Assembly (NCBI RefSeq): GCF_000355695.1
Contig: NC_020891.1
Span: forward strand, 310,001-374,000
Length of the DNA: 64,000 bases
Direction: 5' to 3'
Origin: Clavibacter nebraskensis NCPPB 2581
GTDB taxonomy: Bacteria; Actinomycetota; Actinomycetes; Actinomycetales; Microbacteriaceae
Shown here: positions 8,326-17,485 of the stretch, one piece after another
Numbering within the stretch: the stretch's first letter is position 1
How the letters are laid out: each line of letters opens with the position of its first letter
The notes under the pieces: model-generated
Seen by the model: only the letters and a program-made list of their open reading frames with translations
What the model was told of the DNA's origin: nothing
Database searches by the model: none
Translations under genes and position numbers: made by a program

Positions 8326-8868
8326 CTAGCTCGTGAAGCGGTCGATCCAGCCCGCGACCGGGCGCTGCTGCTCGCCCTGCTGGGCGGCGAGGACCACGAG
8401 CACCGCGGTGAGCGCGGGGATCGCCCACTGCAGCGCCTTCTGCTGCTTTTGGGCCTTGGCCAGCTCGTCGGAGCTGCCGGCGCCGGGCTCGGTCGTGCCC
8501 GCTGCACCCTCGTCCGCGTGCTTCGCCATCTTCGTGCCGACGAGCGCCGAGTAGAGCGTCACGCCAGCCGCGCCGATGGTGAGGACGGCCTTGGCCTTCG
8601 TGTTGGTGCGGGCCTCCCCCTGGGCCGCGAGACGGCCCTTGTTCGCGGAGATCAGGCCGAGGCCGCCGATGGCGTGCGCGCCGAGGGCGGCGAGCTGCAC
8701 GGGTGCCCAGCGGGCCCAGCCGATGGACGAGAGGCGGAGGCGCTCCTGCGGCTGCTTCGCCTTCGCCGTCGCGCCGTTGAGGCCGACGGCGCCCATGAGG
8801 GATCCGCCGAACCAGGCCGCGAGGCCCAGGTCGTGCATGCTCCTGATGACGGTGTTGCGTTCTGACAT
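8326..8868 (-). CDS. Conserved-looking membrane protein of unknown function
   Basis: A protein of 180 residues with about four hydrophobic segments (near 15-35, 55-75, 95-115 and 150-168) and an Ala/Gly/Glu linker before the last. It begins MSERNTVIRSMHDLGLAAWF. A GGGAGA ribosome site precedes ATG 8868. I do not recognise the family and see no catalytic motif. It is convergent with the radical SAM gene and divergent from another small membrane protein at 9119. Confidence 0.6.
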   Translation of the reverse strand: MSERNTVIRSMHDLGLAAWFGGSLMGAVGLNGATAKAKQPQERLRLSSIGWARWAPVQLAALGAHAIGGLGLISANKGRLAAQGEARTNTKAKAVLTIGAAGVTLYSALVGTKMAKHADEGAAGTTEPGAGSSDELAKAQKQQKALQWAIPALTAVLVVLAAQQGEQQRPVAGWIDRFTS

Positions 8869-9118
8869 GGTGCTTCTCCCGAGTCGTCCGCGACCGCCCG
8901 CGGGGCGATCGCTGTCTGTGAGCTGGACGCTACGCCCGGGATCGAGCAGTGTGTCCGCGGGTGGCGGATGCCCAGGATCACGCCATCGACCGGCGTCGCC
9001 GTCCGGTGCCCGGATCCTGGGAGTCGGGCCCCGTGCCCTTGGCGCGCCTCCCGCGGCCCGGTTGGCTGGACGCGTGCTCGCCGTCCGGCGGGACGGACGA
9101 CACGAGGGGACGGATGCC

Positions 9119-9511
9119 ATGGGCAAGGCGTGGATGGTGATGGTCGCGGCGGTGCTCGGCGGCCACGGGTTCGTGGGGCTCTTCATCGAGGGGTCGCACA
9201 TGCTGGGGGTCCTCAACGTCGACTTCTTCCTCGACGCCCTCTACCTGCTGAGCGCGCTCGCGCTGCTCGTCGCCGGCACCCGTCAGCTCGGCGCCGGCGC
9301 GATCCGCGCGACGCTCGCGGCCTTCGGCGGCCTGTACACGCTCATGGGCGTGCTGAGCCTGCTCGATCCCCGGCTCGGCGGCCTCGCGCCCACCGGCTTC
9401 ACCATCGTCGACGACTTCCTCTTCTTCGGCATCGGCCTCTCGGGCCTCGTCCTCGCGCTCACGCCCAGCTCGGCCGAGCCGCTCACCACGGGCGGCAAGC
9501 CGCTCAACTAG
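9119..9511 (+). CDS. Small four-TM membrane protein (DUF4383-like layout)
   Basis: A protein of 130 residues with four predicted TM helices (about 5-22, 32-52, 60-78, 90-112). The short loops and the NVDFFLDALYLLSALALLV stretch resemble DUF4383-type proteins, but I cannot confirm the family. ATG 9119 has GAGGGG upstream. It lies alone between a divergent membrane protein and a bidirectional hairpin. Confidence 0.6.
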   Translation: MGKAWMVMVAAVLGGHGFVGLFIEGSHMLGVLNVDFFLDALYLLSALALLVAGTRQLGAGAIRATLAAFGGLYTLMGVLSLLDPRLGGLAPTGFTIVDDFLFFGIGLSGLVLALTPSSAEPLTTGGKPLN

Positions 9512-9521
9512 CGGGAACGCG

Positions 9522-9570
9522 ACGACGACAAGGGCGCGACCCGGCATCGGCCGGGTCGCGCCCTCGTCGT
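9522..9570. terminator. Strong bidirectional hairpin
   Basis: AGGGCGCGACCCGG (9531-9544) pairs perfectly with CCGGGTCGCGCCCT (9551-9564), and the stem extends outward with ACGACG/CGTCGT after a 2-base bulge. It sits between the convergent stops of the gene at 9119 and the GH38 gene. Confidence 0.7.
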
Positions 9571-9584
9571 GCGCGGGTCGCGCG

Positions 9585-12500
9585 TCAGGCCCGGTGGATC
9601 CGCACCGTGATCACCTGGAAGGCCCGCAGCACGAGCCGCACACCGCGGCCGTCGGCCTCGGGCTCGAACGCGATCGACCGCGGGAAGCCCGCGCCGAGCG
9701 GGCGCTCGAGCACGTCCACCTCGGTGAACCGGTCGGCGTCGAGGTGCGCCTCGAGCCGGGTCGCGGCGCGCGCCCCCGTGGACTCGTAGAGCCGCACGAT
9801 CACGTCGCCCGAGCCGTCGTCCGCGAGCTTCAGCGCCTCGATCCGCACCGTGCCGCCGTGCACCGAGACGAGGCCCGCGGCGGTGGGCAACGAGGACGGG
9901 ACGACCTCGGCGGCGTGAGCCGGTGCGGGCGCGACGGCCGGCGCCGCATCCGTCGCGTCGCCGGGTCGCACCACGCGCACAGGCAGGTTCTGCTCCAGCC
10001 CCGCGTCGACCGCGCCCTCGATGCCGACGCCGGGCACGAGCGCGTACTCGAACCGGTGGTGACCGATGTCCTGCACGGGGTCGGGGGAGCGCGCCGCCCG
10101 GACCAGGCTGATCCGCAGCTCGGTCTCGACCTCGCCCGTCGCGCCCACCGAGCGCGTGATGTCGTGCCCGTAGCTGCCCGCGTTGGTGAGGGCGACGCCG
10201 TAGCCGGGCTCCTCCACGTGCACGAAGCGGTGCGCCATGACCTCGAAGCGCGCCTCGTCCCACGACGTGTTCGTGTGCGTGGGGCGGCGGACGTGCCCGA
10301 ACTGGATCTCCGCGCTGTGGTGCTGCGCGTGGATGGTGAGTGGGAAGGTCACCTTGAGGAGCTTCTCGTCCTCGAGCCAGTCGAGGTCGGCGGTCGCGTG
10401 GATCCGGGCGTCGTCCGCGTGCAGCGACACCCGCTGCACGACGCGCGAGCGCCCGAACTGCCGGACGACCTCGACGGTCGCGCGGAGCGGCGAGTCCTCG
10501 ACGAGCTCGACGGACGCCTGGTCGACGAGGTCGGTGCGGCTCGCGCGGTAGTGCGCGTCGACGTCCCAGGCGTCCCACGCCGTCGGGATGTCCTCGTGCA
10601 GCTGGAGCATGTTCGCGGCGCGGCCGGCGGGCACGAGCTCGCGGTCGGCGTGCCGCAGGTCGACGATCGAGGTGATCAGGCCGCGCGCGTCGAGCGTGAC
10701 GCGCAGCAGGCCGTTGTCGAGGACGGTGCCGCCGTCGGCGCGCGTCGTGACGACGGGCGAGGCCGGCTCCACGGCGAAGAGCGGCGCGATCCCGCTGCCG
10801 GGCACCGCGACGAGCGCCTGCGCGGATCCGTCGGGCGCCTCCACGAGCGCCGTGCGCGCGTGGCCGGTCGAGTTCACCGCGAACGCGCCGGATCCGTCGC
10901 CCTCGCCGTCCGCGACCGCCTGCGCCGTGACGCGCGCGATGGCGTCGGCCACGAGCGCGTCGAGCTCGGCGAGGCTGCGCGCGTAGTCCTCCTCGTTCTC
11001 CCGGTGCACCCACGTGATGGAGGAGCCCGGGAGGATGTCGTGGAACTGCTGCAGCAGCGTCTGCTTCCAGAGCCGGTCGAGCGCCGCGTACGGGTAGTCG
11101 GCGCCCGTGCGGACGGCCGCGATGGTCCACCACAGCTCGGCCTCGCGGAGGCGGTGCTCGGCCTGGCGGTTGCCGCGCTTCTCGCGGGCGTGCGACGTGA
11201 ACGTGCCGCGGTGCAGCTCGAGGTAGAGCTCGCCGACCCACACGGGCGCGTCCGGGTACTCCGCTTCGGCCTTGCGGAAGAACTCGTCCGGGTGCTCCAC
11301 GATCACCTTCGGCGACCCCTCGAGGTCGGCCGTGCGGCGCTGGCGCTCCATCATGTCGCGCGTGGGCCCGCCGCCGCCGTCGCCGTAGCCGAAGGGCGCG
11401 AGCGACATGGTCGCCTTCCCCTTCTCGCGGAACTGCCGCACCGCGTGGTGCGTCTCCTCGGCCTCGAGCGTGGAGTTGTAGGTGTCGATGGGCGGGAAGT
11501 GCGTGAAGATCCGCGACCCGTCGATGCCCTCCCAGAAGAAGGTGTGGTGCGGGAACGTGTTCGTCTGGTTCCAGGACAGCTTCTGCGTGAGGAACCAGTC
11601 GAGGCCCGCGAGCTTCGCGATCTGCGGGAACGACGCCGTGTAGCCGAACGAGTCGGGCAGCCACACGCCGTGGGTCTCGACGCCGAGCTCCTCCTGGAAG
11701 AAGCGCATGCCGTGGGTGAGCTGGCGGATCATCGCCTCGCCGCCCGGCAGGTTGCCGTCGGGCTCGATCCACATGGATCCGACCGGGTACCAGGTGCCGT
11801 CCGCGATGGCCTGCTTGATGCCCGCGAACACCGTCGGGTAGTTCTCCTTCACCCAGACGTACTGCTGCGCCTGCGAGCACGCGAAGCGGAAGTCGGGGTA
11901 CTGCTCGGCGAGCCGGAGCACGTTGGAGAAGGTGCGCGCGGTCTTGCGCTTCGTCTCGCGGATGGGCCAGAGCCAGGCGCTGTCGATGTGGGCGTGGCCG
12001 ACGCCGCTCAGCGTGTGCGCGCTCGGCACGGCGGGGCGCGATAGCACGTCGGCGAGCTCGGCGCGGGCGGCGGCGGCGGTGCCGACGATGTCGTCCATCG
12101 CGAGCACGTCGAGCGCGCGCTCGATCGCGCGCAGCACCTCGTGGCGGCGCGGCTCGGTCTCGGGCAGCTCCATCAGCAACTGGTACAGCACCTCGACGTC
12201 GAAGCGCAGCGCCCACACCTCGGGCTCGAACACGGCGAGCTCGGCCTGGCGGAAGCGGTAGATGGGCTCGGCGGGCGCGGTCGCCTTGTCGCCGTACGGG
12301 GTCGGCACGAACTCGTTCACGAGGATGTCCGGGTTGCCCGCCGCCTCGACGAGGAAGCGCACCTGCTCGCCGCCCGTGGCCTCGTCGGCGAGGCGCACGT
12401 AGGTGTTGCGCGGGTGGATCCCCTTGACCGGCACGCCGTCCATGGTGTGCACGAGGCACTCGGCCTGGTTGCCCGGCCAGTCGCCGATGAAGCCGGGGTC

Positions 12501-12770
12501 GATGAGCAGCTCGACCGTGCGGCCGGCCCACTCGGCGGGCACCTCGCCCGTGACCTCGAACCACCACGTCGACCACGCGCGGCCCCACGGCTCCCCCAGC
12601 GCGAAGGGCGCGTACTCCTGCCGCATGGCCTCGGCGACGGGCACGGGCTCGTCGGGCGCCATCCACGCGCGGAGGGTCACGGGCGCCTTCGCGGAGTACA
12701 CGGCGGGAGTGATCCGCTCGTCCAGCGCGCGGAGGATCCGCTCCTGGACGAGCTTCTGGGTCTGGTGCAT
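9585..12770 (-). CDS. GH38 alpha-mannosidase
   Basis: A protein of 1061 residues, the usual length for bacterial GH38 enzymes, with no signal peptide, so it acts in the cytoplasm. It shows the metal-binding motif GHAHIDSAWLWPIRE at about residue 257 and the nucleophile region VWLPDSFGYTASFPQ at about 370, followed by the long C-terminal beta-domains of the family. It should release alpha-linked mannose from oligosaccharides taken up by the adjacent ABC transporter. It is the last gene of the minus-strand arm of the glycan locus, 67 bases after the GH4 gene, and ends at the hairpin 9522-9570. Confidence 0.93.
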   Translation of the reverse strand: MHQTQKLVQERILRALDERITPAVYSAKAPVTLRAWMAPDEPVPVAEAMRQEYAPFALGEPWGRAWSTWWFEVTGEVPAEWAGRTVELLIDPGFIGDWPGNQAECLVHTMDGVPVKGIHPRNTYVRLADEATGGEQVRFLVEAAGNPDILVNEFVPTPYGDKATAPAEPIYRFRQAELAVFEPEVWALRFDVEVLYQLLMELPETEPRRHEVLRAIERALDVLAMDDIVGTAAAARAELADVLSRPAVPSAHTLSGVGHAHIDSAWLWPIRETKRKTARTFSNVLRLAEQYPDFRFACSQAQQYVWVKENYPTVFAGIKQAIADGTWYPVGSMWIEPDGNLPGGEAMIRQLTHGMRFFQEELGVETHGVWLPDSFGYTASFPQIAKLAGLDWFLTQKLSWNQTNTFPHHTFFWEGIDGSRIFTHFPPIDTYNSTLEAEETHHAVRQFREKGKATMSLAPFGYGDGGGGPTRDMMERQRRTADLEGSPKVIVEHPDEFFRKAEAEYPDAPVWVGELYLELHRGTFTSHAREKRGNRQAEHRLREAELWWTIAAVRTGADYPYAALDRLWKQTLLQQFHDILPGSSITWVHRENEEDYARSLAELDALVADAIARVTAQAVADGEGDGSGAFAVNSTGHARTALVEAPDGSAQALVAVPGSGIAPLFAVEPASPVVTTRADGGTVLDNGLLRVTLDARGLITSIVDLRHADRELVPAGRAANMLQLHEDIPTAWDAWDVDAHYRASRTDLVDQASVELVEDSPLRATVEVVRQFGRSRVVQRVSLHADDARIHATADLDWLEDEKLLKVTFPLTIHAQHHSAEIQFGHVRRPTHTNTSWDEARFEVMAHRFVHVEEPGYGVALTNAGSYGHDITRSVGATGEVETELRISLVRAARSPDPVQDIGHHRFEYALVPGVGIEGAVDAGLEQNLPVRVVRPGDATDAAPAVAPAPAHAAEVVPSSLPTAAGLVSVHGGTVRIEALKLADDGSGDVIVRLYESTGARAATRLEAHLDADRFTEVDVLERPLGAGFPRSIAFEPEADGRGVRLVLRAFQVITVRIHRA

Positions 12771-12837
12771 GGGGAGTCCTTCGGGAGGTCGGGATGCAGG
12801 CAGTCGGGTGGGGCGCGGGGCCCGGGGTAGCCGCGCT

Positions 12838-14181
12838 TCAGCGGAGGTAGGACAGCGCCGGGAACGCGTGCATCGCGTCCTCCAGCAGGGAGCGCGCGAC
12901 CGTGACGGAGTCGACGAGCGGGTGGTGGGCGAGGGCGCGGACGGCGGCGGCGCGGGATCCGCCGACGCCGGCCTCGATGGTCTGCCGCTCCACGTACTTG
13001 GCGTTGGTCACGAGGCCCACCCCGAAGTCGGGGAGCTCCGTGCCGGCCACCGGATGCGCGCCCGAGGCGTCGACCACGCACGGCACCTCGACCACCGCGT
13101 CCGCGTCCAGTGCGGCGAGCGTGCCGCGGTTCCGCACGTTGAGGATGAGCCGGGCGCTCTGGTCGTACGCGATGCCGCGCATGAGCGCGATCGCGACGTC
13201 CTCGTAGCCGCCCGAGACGAGGTCGTCCTCGTCGCGGTCGCCCATGCCGGCCGACTGCCGGTTGGTGGCCATGTAGGTGGTCTCGCGGTCGAGGCGCGTG
13301 CGCTCCCACAGCGCGAGCGCGGACACGTCGTGCCGGTGCTCGAGCTGCTCGTAGAACCGGCCCTGCTGCTCCACGAGGAAGGCGCCGCGGGTCTGGGCGG
13401 CCAGCTGGTCGGCGTGCCGGACCTCGCGCTTGAAGTAGTAGTAGTGCAGGTACTCGTTCGGCACGGCGCCGAGCTCGGTGACCCACTCGGCGCCGAAGAG
13501 CCGGCCCTCCTCGAACGTGCCGATGAGATCGGGGCGCGCCATGAGGTCCGGCAGCACGTCGCGGCCGTCGACGCGCAGGCCCCGCAGCCAGCCGAGGTGG
13601 TTGAGGCCCGCGTAGTCGATGACGACGTCGTCGCCCTGCACGCCGAGGGCGCCGAGCACGCGGCGGGCGAGGCCGATGGGGGAGTCGCAGATCCCGATGA
13701 CGCGGTCGCCGAGCACGCGCGACATGGCCTCGGTCACGACGCCGGCCGGGTTCGTGAAGTTGATGACCCACGCGTCGGGGGCCTGCGCCCGGATCCGCTC
13801 GGCCAGGTCCATGACGACCGGCAGCGTGCGCAGCGCGTACGAGATGCCGCCGTAGCCGACGGTCTCCTGGCCGATGACGCCGTGCGCCATGCCGAGTCGC
13901 TCGTCGCACGAGCGCCCGGCCATGCCGCCCACGCGGATCGCCGAGAAGACGAACGCGGCACCCGCGAGCGCCTCGTCGAGGTCGGTGTGCAGCGTGATCA
14001 CCGGGGCATCCGCGTACGCCGCCGCCTGCTCGGCGAGCACGCGCGCGACGGCCGTGAGGCGCACCTCGTCGGTGTCGTAGAGGGCCACGTGGTCGACCCG
14101 GCCGGCCTCGTGGTCGCGCAGCAGCGCCGAGTAGACGAGCGGGACGCGGAAGCCGCCCCCGCCCAGGATCGTGAGCCTCAT
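12838..14181 (-). CDS. GH4-family glycosidase (6-phospho-beta-glucosidase-like)
   Basis: A protein of 447 residues. The N-terminal Rossmann motif (MRLTILGGGGFRVPL) binds NAD, as expected for GH4 enzymes, which use NAD+ and a divalent metal. Other family marks are NFTNPAGVVTEA at about 142, ICDSPIGLARR at about 164 with the metal-binding Cys, and the motif GLNHLGW. The family includes phospho-beta-glucosidases and alpha-glycosidases. No PTS is present here, so the substrate might be phosphorylated by the nearby PfkB kinase or be unphosphorylated; this is inference. It overlaps the DeoR gene by 4 bases (ATGA). Confidence 0.85.
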   Translation of the reverse strand: MRLTILGGGGFRVPLVYSALLRDHEAGRVDHVALYDTDEVRLTAVARVLAEQAAAYADAPVITLHTDLDEALAGAAFVFSAIRVGGMAGRSCDERLGMAHGVIGQETVGYGGISYALRTLPVVMDLAERIRAQAPDAWVINFTNPAGVVTEAMSRVLGDRVIGICDSPIGLARRVLGALGVQGDDVVIDYAGLNHLGWLRGLRVDGRDVLPDLMARPDLIGTFEEGRLFGAEWVTELGAVPNEYLHYYYFKREVRHADQLAAQTRGAFLVEQQGRFYEQLEHRHDVSALALWERTRLDRETTYMATNRQSAGMGDRDEDDLVSGGYEDVAIALMRGIAYDQSARLILNVRNRGTLAALDADAVVEVPCVVDASGAHPVAGTELPDFGVGLVTNAKYVERQTIEAGVGGSRAAAVRALAHHPLVDSVTVARSLLEDAMHAFPALSYLR

Positions 14182-14924
14182 GCGACGGTCACCGACACTC
14201 CCTTGTCCGCGAGGCCCTGCGACACCCGCTCGTGCGGGGCGGCCTCGGTGATCAGCTGCGTCAGCGACGCGGTGGGGGCGACGCGGCCGGCGCCGGTGCC
14301 CGGGAACTTGGAGGAGTCGGCGAGCACCGTGACCCGGTCGCTCACCTCTGCCATGGCGCGCTTGATGGGCACCTGGGCCATCGTCGTGTCGCGCAGGTCG
14401 CCGTTGTCGGCGATGCCGCTCACTCCCACGAACGCGTGGTCGGCGTGCAGCATCCGCAGGCTCTCGGCGGTGAGCGGGCCGGAAACCGAGCGGTAGACCG
14501 GATCCCAGTCGCCCGGCAGCAGGATGAGCCGCACCGTCCGGTCGTCCCGCAGCACGTCGAACGCGGCGACGTTCGCGGTGATCACGGTGACGGCCCGGCC
14601 GCGCAGCTGCTCGGCGAGGTGCAGCGTGGTGGTGCCGATGTCGAGCACGACCGACTGGCCGTCCTGGATCTGCGCCGCCGCGGCCCGCGCGATGCGCTCC
14701 TTGGCCTCGCGGTTGACCTGCTCGACCTCGGCGAAGGGCGCGTCGACCTCGACGAGCACCGCGCCGCCGTGGGTGCGCCGGAGCGCGCCCTGCTCGTCGA
14801 GGCGGGCCAGGTCGCGGCGGATGGTCGCGTCGCTCGTGCCGGCCGCCTCGGCGAGCTCGGCGACCGTGGCGCTGCGGGTGGCGCGCAACCGGTCGAGGAT
14901 CACGAACTCTCGGGCGTCTCTCAT
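14178..14924 (-). CDS. DeoR/GlpR-family transcriptional regulator of the glycan locus
   Basis: A protein of 248 residues. The N-terminal winged HTH (VAELAEAAGTSDATIRRDLARLDEQGALRRTHGGA) is the DeoR signature; the C-terminal effector domain carries VVLDIGTTTLHLAEQL and VFVGVSGI, typical of DeoRC domains that sense phosphorylated sugars. It is the first gene of the minus arm and faces the PfkB/ABC arm across a 204-base divergent promoter region, so it probably controls both arms. Confidence 0.9.
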   Translation of the reverse strand: MRDAREFVILDRLRATRSATVAELAEAAGTSDATIRRDLARLDEQGALRRTHGGAVLVEVDAPFAEVEQVNREAKERIARAAAAQIQDGQSVVLDIGTTTLHLAEQLRGRAVTVITANVAAFDVLRDDRTVRLILLPGDWDPVYRSVSGPLTAESLRMLHADHAFVGVSGIADNGDLRDTTMAQVPIKRAMAEVSDRVTVLADSSKFPGTGAGRVAPTASLTQLITEAAPHERVSQGLADKGVSVTVA

Positions 14925-15128
14925 GACGTGAACATTAGCGCGCAGGATCAGTCAGAAACAATCTCGTAATGAACAAGGTCTTCCATCCTCGTGCTCACAT
15001 GGGCTAGAAACGTCACTACCGGTCGGCGGGCACCCGTCGACCTCGTCCCGCCGGCAGCGTCGCCGTCGGCGGACCCGCACCGCTCGCCACCCGTCGGCGC
15101 GGCGCCCACCCGAAGGAATGAGGTCCCC
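14925..15128. promoter_or_regulatory. Divergent control region of the glycan locus
   Basis: This non-coding region separates the DeoR gene (-) from the PfkB gene (+). Its first 80 bases are clearly AT-richer than the surroundings, with near-repeated words TGAACA (14930 and 14968 areas) and AGAAAC (two copies, about 14953 and 15004). DeoR proteins often bind such short repeats, so these are candidate operators. No -10 or -35 can be named with confidence. A GAAGGA motif near 15112 serves the PfkB start. Confidence 0.4.
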
Positions 15129-16151
15129 GTGCCCGCAGACCCGTGTCCCGACCAGGCTCTCGCCGACCAGGCCCCCGCCGGGCTGCTCGTCGTCGGCCAG
15201 CTCTTCGCGGACGTCGTGTTCGGCGCGCTGCCGGGCGGGCCGCGGCCGGGACACGAGATCTGGACGTCGTCGTTCGGGCACGGCCCCGGCGGCATCGCGA
15301 ACTTCGCCGTCGCCGGCGCGCGCCTCGGGGTGCCGACCGCCATCGCCGCGGCCGTGGGCACGGATCCGTTCTCTCTCCTCGTCCGCGCCGCGCTCGCCGC
15401 CGAGGGCGTGTCGCTCGACCACCTCGTGACCCTCGACGACTGGGCGCTGCCCGTCACCGCGTCCCTGAGCTACGACGACGACCGCGCGCTCGTCACGGGC
15501 GGCGTGCCCTGCACGCTCGGATCCGACGAGCTCGTGCCGGGGGAGGTGCCGGCGGCCGCCGCGGCGCTCGTGCACCTGGATCCGCAGCGCAGCGCCTGGA
15601 TCGGCCGGGCCGCCGCCGCGGGCACCGACGTCTACGCGGATGTCGGCTGGGACCCGTCCGAGCGCTGGGATCCGGCCATCCTCGACCAGCTCGACCAGTG
15701 CCACGCGTTCGTCCCCAACGAGCTCGAGGCCTCCGCGTACACGGGCACCGACTCGGCCGTGCAGGCCGCCCGGGCGCTCGCCGCGCGCGTGCCGCTCAGC
15801 GTCGTGACCTCCGGATCCCGCGGCGTCGTCGCCGTCGACGCCGGCACCGGCGAGGAGGTCGTGCGCCCGCCGCTCGCGGTGCGCGCCGTCGACGCGACCG
15901 GCGCGGGCGACGTGTTCGGCGCATCGCTCGCCGCGTCCGCCCGCGCGCCGTGGACGCTCACCGAGCGCGTCGACTTCGCCTGCCTCGTCGCGGGGATCAC
16001 GGTCACGCGCCCCGGAGGCGCGTCCGGGGCCCCGCGGCTCGACGAGCTCGTGCCCTGGCTGCGCGCGCACCCCGACGCGGCCGAGCCCGGCCGCTACGAC
16101 TACCTCGCCGAGGCGCTCGCCGGCCCCGACGCCGCGCACCTCCTCGCCTGA
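15129..16151 (+). CDS. PfkB-family carbohydrate kinase
   Basis: A kinase of 340 residues. The N-terminal part shows the PfkB pattern GPGGIANFAVAGARLG, and DATGAGDVFGASL at about residue 254 is the second PfkB signature with the catalytic Asp and anion hole. The family phosphorylates sugars or nucleosides with ATP; here the likely substrate is a sugar released by the locus hydrolases, possibly an amino sugar that feeds NagB. GTG 15129 was selected because GAAGGAATGAGG lies just before it; the ATG at 15118 is in another frame. It starts the plus arm of the locus. Confidence 0.88.
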   Translation: MPADPCPDQALADQAPAGLLVVGQLFADVVFGALPGGPRPGHEIWTSSFGHGPGGIANFAVAGARLGVPTAIAAAVGTDPFSLLVRAALAAEGVSLDHLVTLDDWALPVTASLSYDDDRALVTGGVPCTLGSDELVPGEVPAAAAALVHLDPQRSAWIGRAAAAGTDVYADVGWDPSERWDPAILDQLDQCHAFVPNELEASAYTGTDSAVQAARALAARVPLSVVTSGSRGVVAVDAGTGEEVVRPPLAVRAVDATGAGDVFGASLAASARAPWTLTERVDFACLVAGITVTRPGGASGAPRLDELVPWLRAHPDAAEPGRYDYLAEALAGPDAAHLLA

Positions 16152-16198
16152 CGATCCCTCCCGCTCCCGCCCGACCCCCCACCGAATCGAGAACCACC

Positions 16199-17485
16199 AT
16201 GTCCCTCCTCCCCGCCCGCCGTTCCCGCGCCCGGCGCATCGTCGTCGGCGTCGCGACCCTCGCGCTCCTCGCGCCGGTCCTCGCCTCCTGCTCGTCGTCC
16301 TCGGAATCCTCGGCCGGCGGTCAGCTCGACCTGTGGATCTGGCCGGACGGCCTCAGCCAGACGGTGCTCGACAGGGTGCCGTCCGAGGTGCCCGGCACGA
16401 CGCTCAACGTCTCCACCATCGGCGGCGACTTCAAGCAGAAGCTCGTCACCACGTTCACGGGCCGTTCCGGCCTCCCGTCCGTCACGGGTGTCAAGGGCGA
16501 GGACATGCCCTACTTCCTCAGCGAGGACGGGCTCTTCGAGGACCTCGACAAGCTGGGCGCGAAGGACGTCGCCGACCAGTACCCGGCGTGGAAGCTGAAG
16601 GAGGCGACCACGAAGGACGGCCAGCTCATCGGCCTCCCCATCGACATCGGCCCCACCGCCCTCTACTACCGCGCGGACGTCTTCCAGAAGGCCGGCCTGC
16701 CGAGCGAGCCGGCCGACGTCGCCGCGGCGACGGCCACGTGGGACGACTACTTCGCGTTCGGCAAGAAGCTCAAGGCGGCCACCGGCGGCGCGATCTTCGT
16801 GGACGCGTCCGACGTCTTCACCAAGTCGCTCGGCCAGGGCACCACCCGCTTCGTCGACGAGGACGGGAACTACACGGGCGACAGCGACACCGTGAAGGCC
16901 GCCTGGGATCGCGCGGTGCTCGCCTGGAAGGACGGCCTGACCGCGAACGTCACCGACGGCAGCCCGGACTGGGCCTCGGCCATCAGCAACGGATCCCTCC
17001 CCGCGCTCCTCGGCGCCTCCTGGTACCAGGCCGACCTCAAGAGCGCGACGGCAGACACCGCGGGCGACTGGCGCGTGGCGCCCATGCCCGGCGGCCCCGC
17101 GAACATCGGCGGCTCGTTCCTCTCCATCCCGTCCGGCACGAAGGACCCGCAGGCCGCGTTCGCGGTGATCAAGGACGTGCTCAGCGAGGACAACCAGGTC
17201 ACCGCGTACGCCGACAAGGGCATCTTCCCGTCGGCCACCGCCGCCTACGACTCCCCGGAGCTGCAGAAGGGCGACGACTTCTTCGGCGGCCAGTCGACCG
17301 TCGGGATCTTCGCCGACGCCGCCGCCAAGATGCCCACCGCGTACACGAGCCCGTACGACAACCAGGTGCAGGCCGCGTTCGTCACCGAGCTGCAGAACGT
17401 GACGTCGCTCGGCAAGGACCCGGACCAGGCCTATGCCGACGCCGTCGCCGCTGGCGAGGCCGCCCTGAAGACCGCGAAGCAGTGA
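16199..17485 (+). CDS. Sugar ABC transporter substrate-binding lipoprotein
   Basis: A lipoprotein of 428 residues. The signal peptide has an Arg-rich start, a hydrophobic core and a lipobox LASC at about residue 30, followed by a Ser linker. The mature part is a family-1 (MalE/UgpB-like) solute-binding fold, with typical blocks such as GLPIDIGPTALYYRADVFQKAG and the late GGSFLSIPSGTKDPQAAFAVI. It should capture an oligosaccharide outside the membrane for the two permeases that follow. The stop overlaps the next GTG start (GTGA). No dedicated ATPase is in the locus, so a shared MsiK-like ATPase probably powers it. Confidence 0.92.
   Translation: MSLLPARRSRARRIVVGVATLALLAPVLASCSSSSESSAGGQLDLWIWPDGLSQTVLDRVPSEVPGTTLNVSTIGGDFKQKLVTTFTGRSGLPSVTGVKGEDMPYFLSEDGLFEDLDKLGAKDVADQYPAWKLKEATTKDGQLIGLPIDIGPTALYYRADVFQKAGLPSEPADVAAATATWDDYFAFGKKLKAATGGAIFVDASDVFTKSLGQGTTRFVDEDGNYTGDSDTVKAAWDRAVLAWKDGLTANVTDGSPDWASAISNGSLPALLGASWYQADLKSATADTAGDWRVAPMPGGPANIGGSFLSIPSGTKDPQAAFAVIKDVLSEDNQVTAYADKGIFPSATAAYDSPELQKGDDFFGGQSTVGIFADAAAKMPTAYTSPYDNQVQAAFVTELQNVTSLGKDPDQAYADAVAAGEAALKTAKQ

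Noticed and set aside
15118-15429. ATG at 15118 as the PfkB start
   Set aside because: It is in a different frame from the kinase motifs; GTG 15129 is in frame and has a better ribosome site distance.
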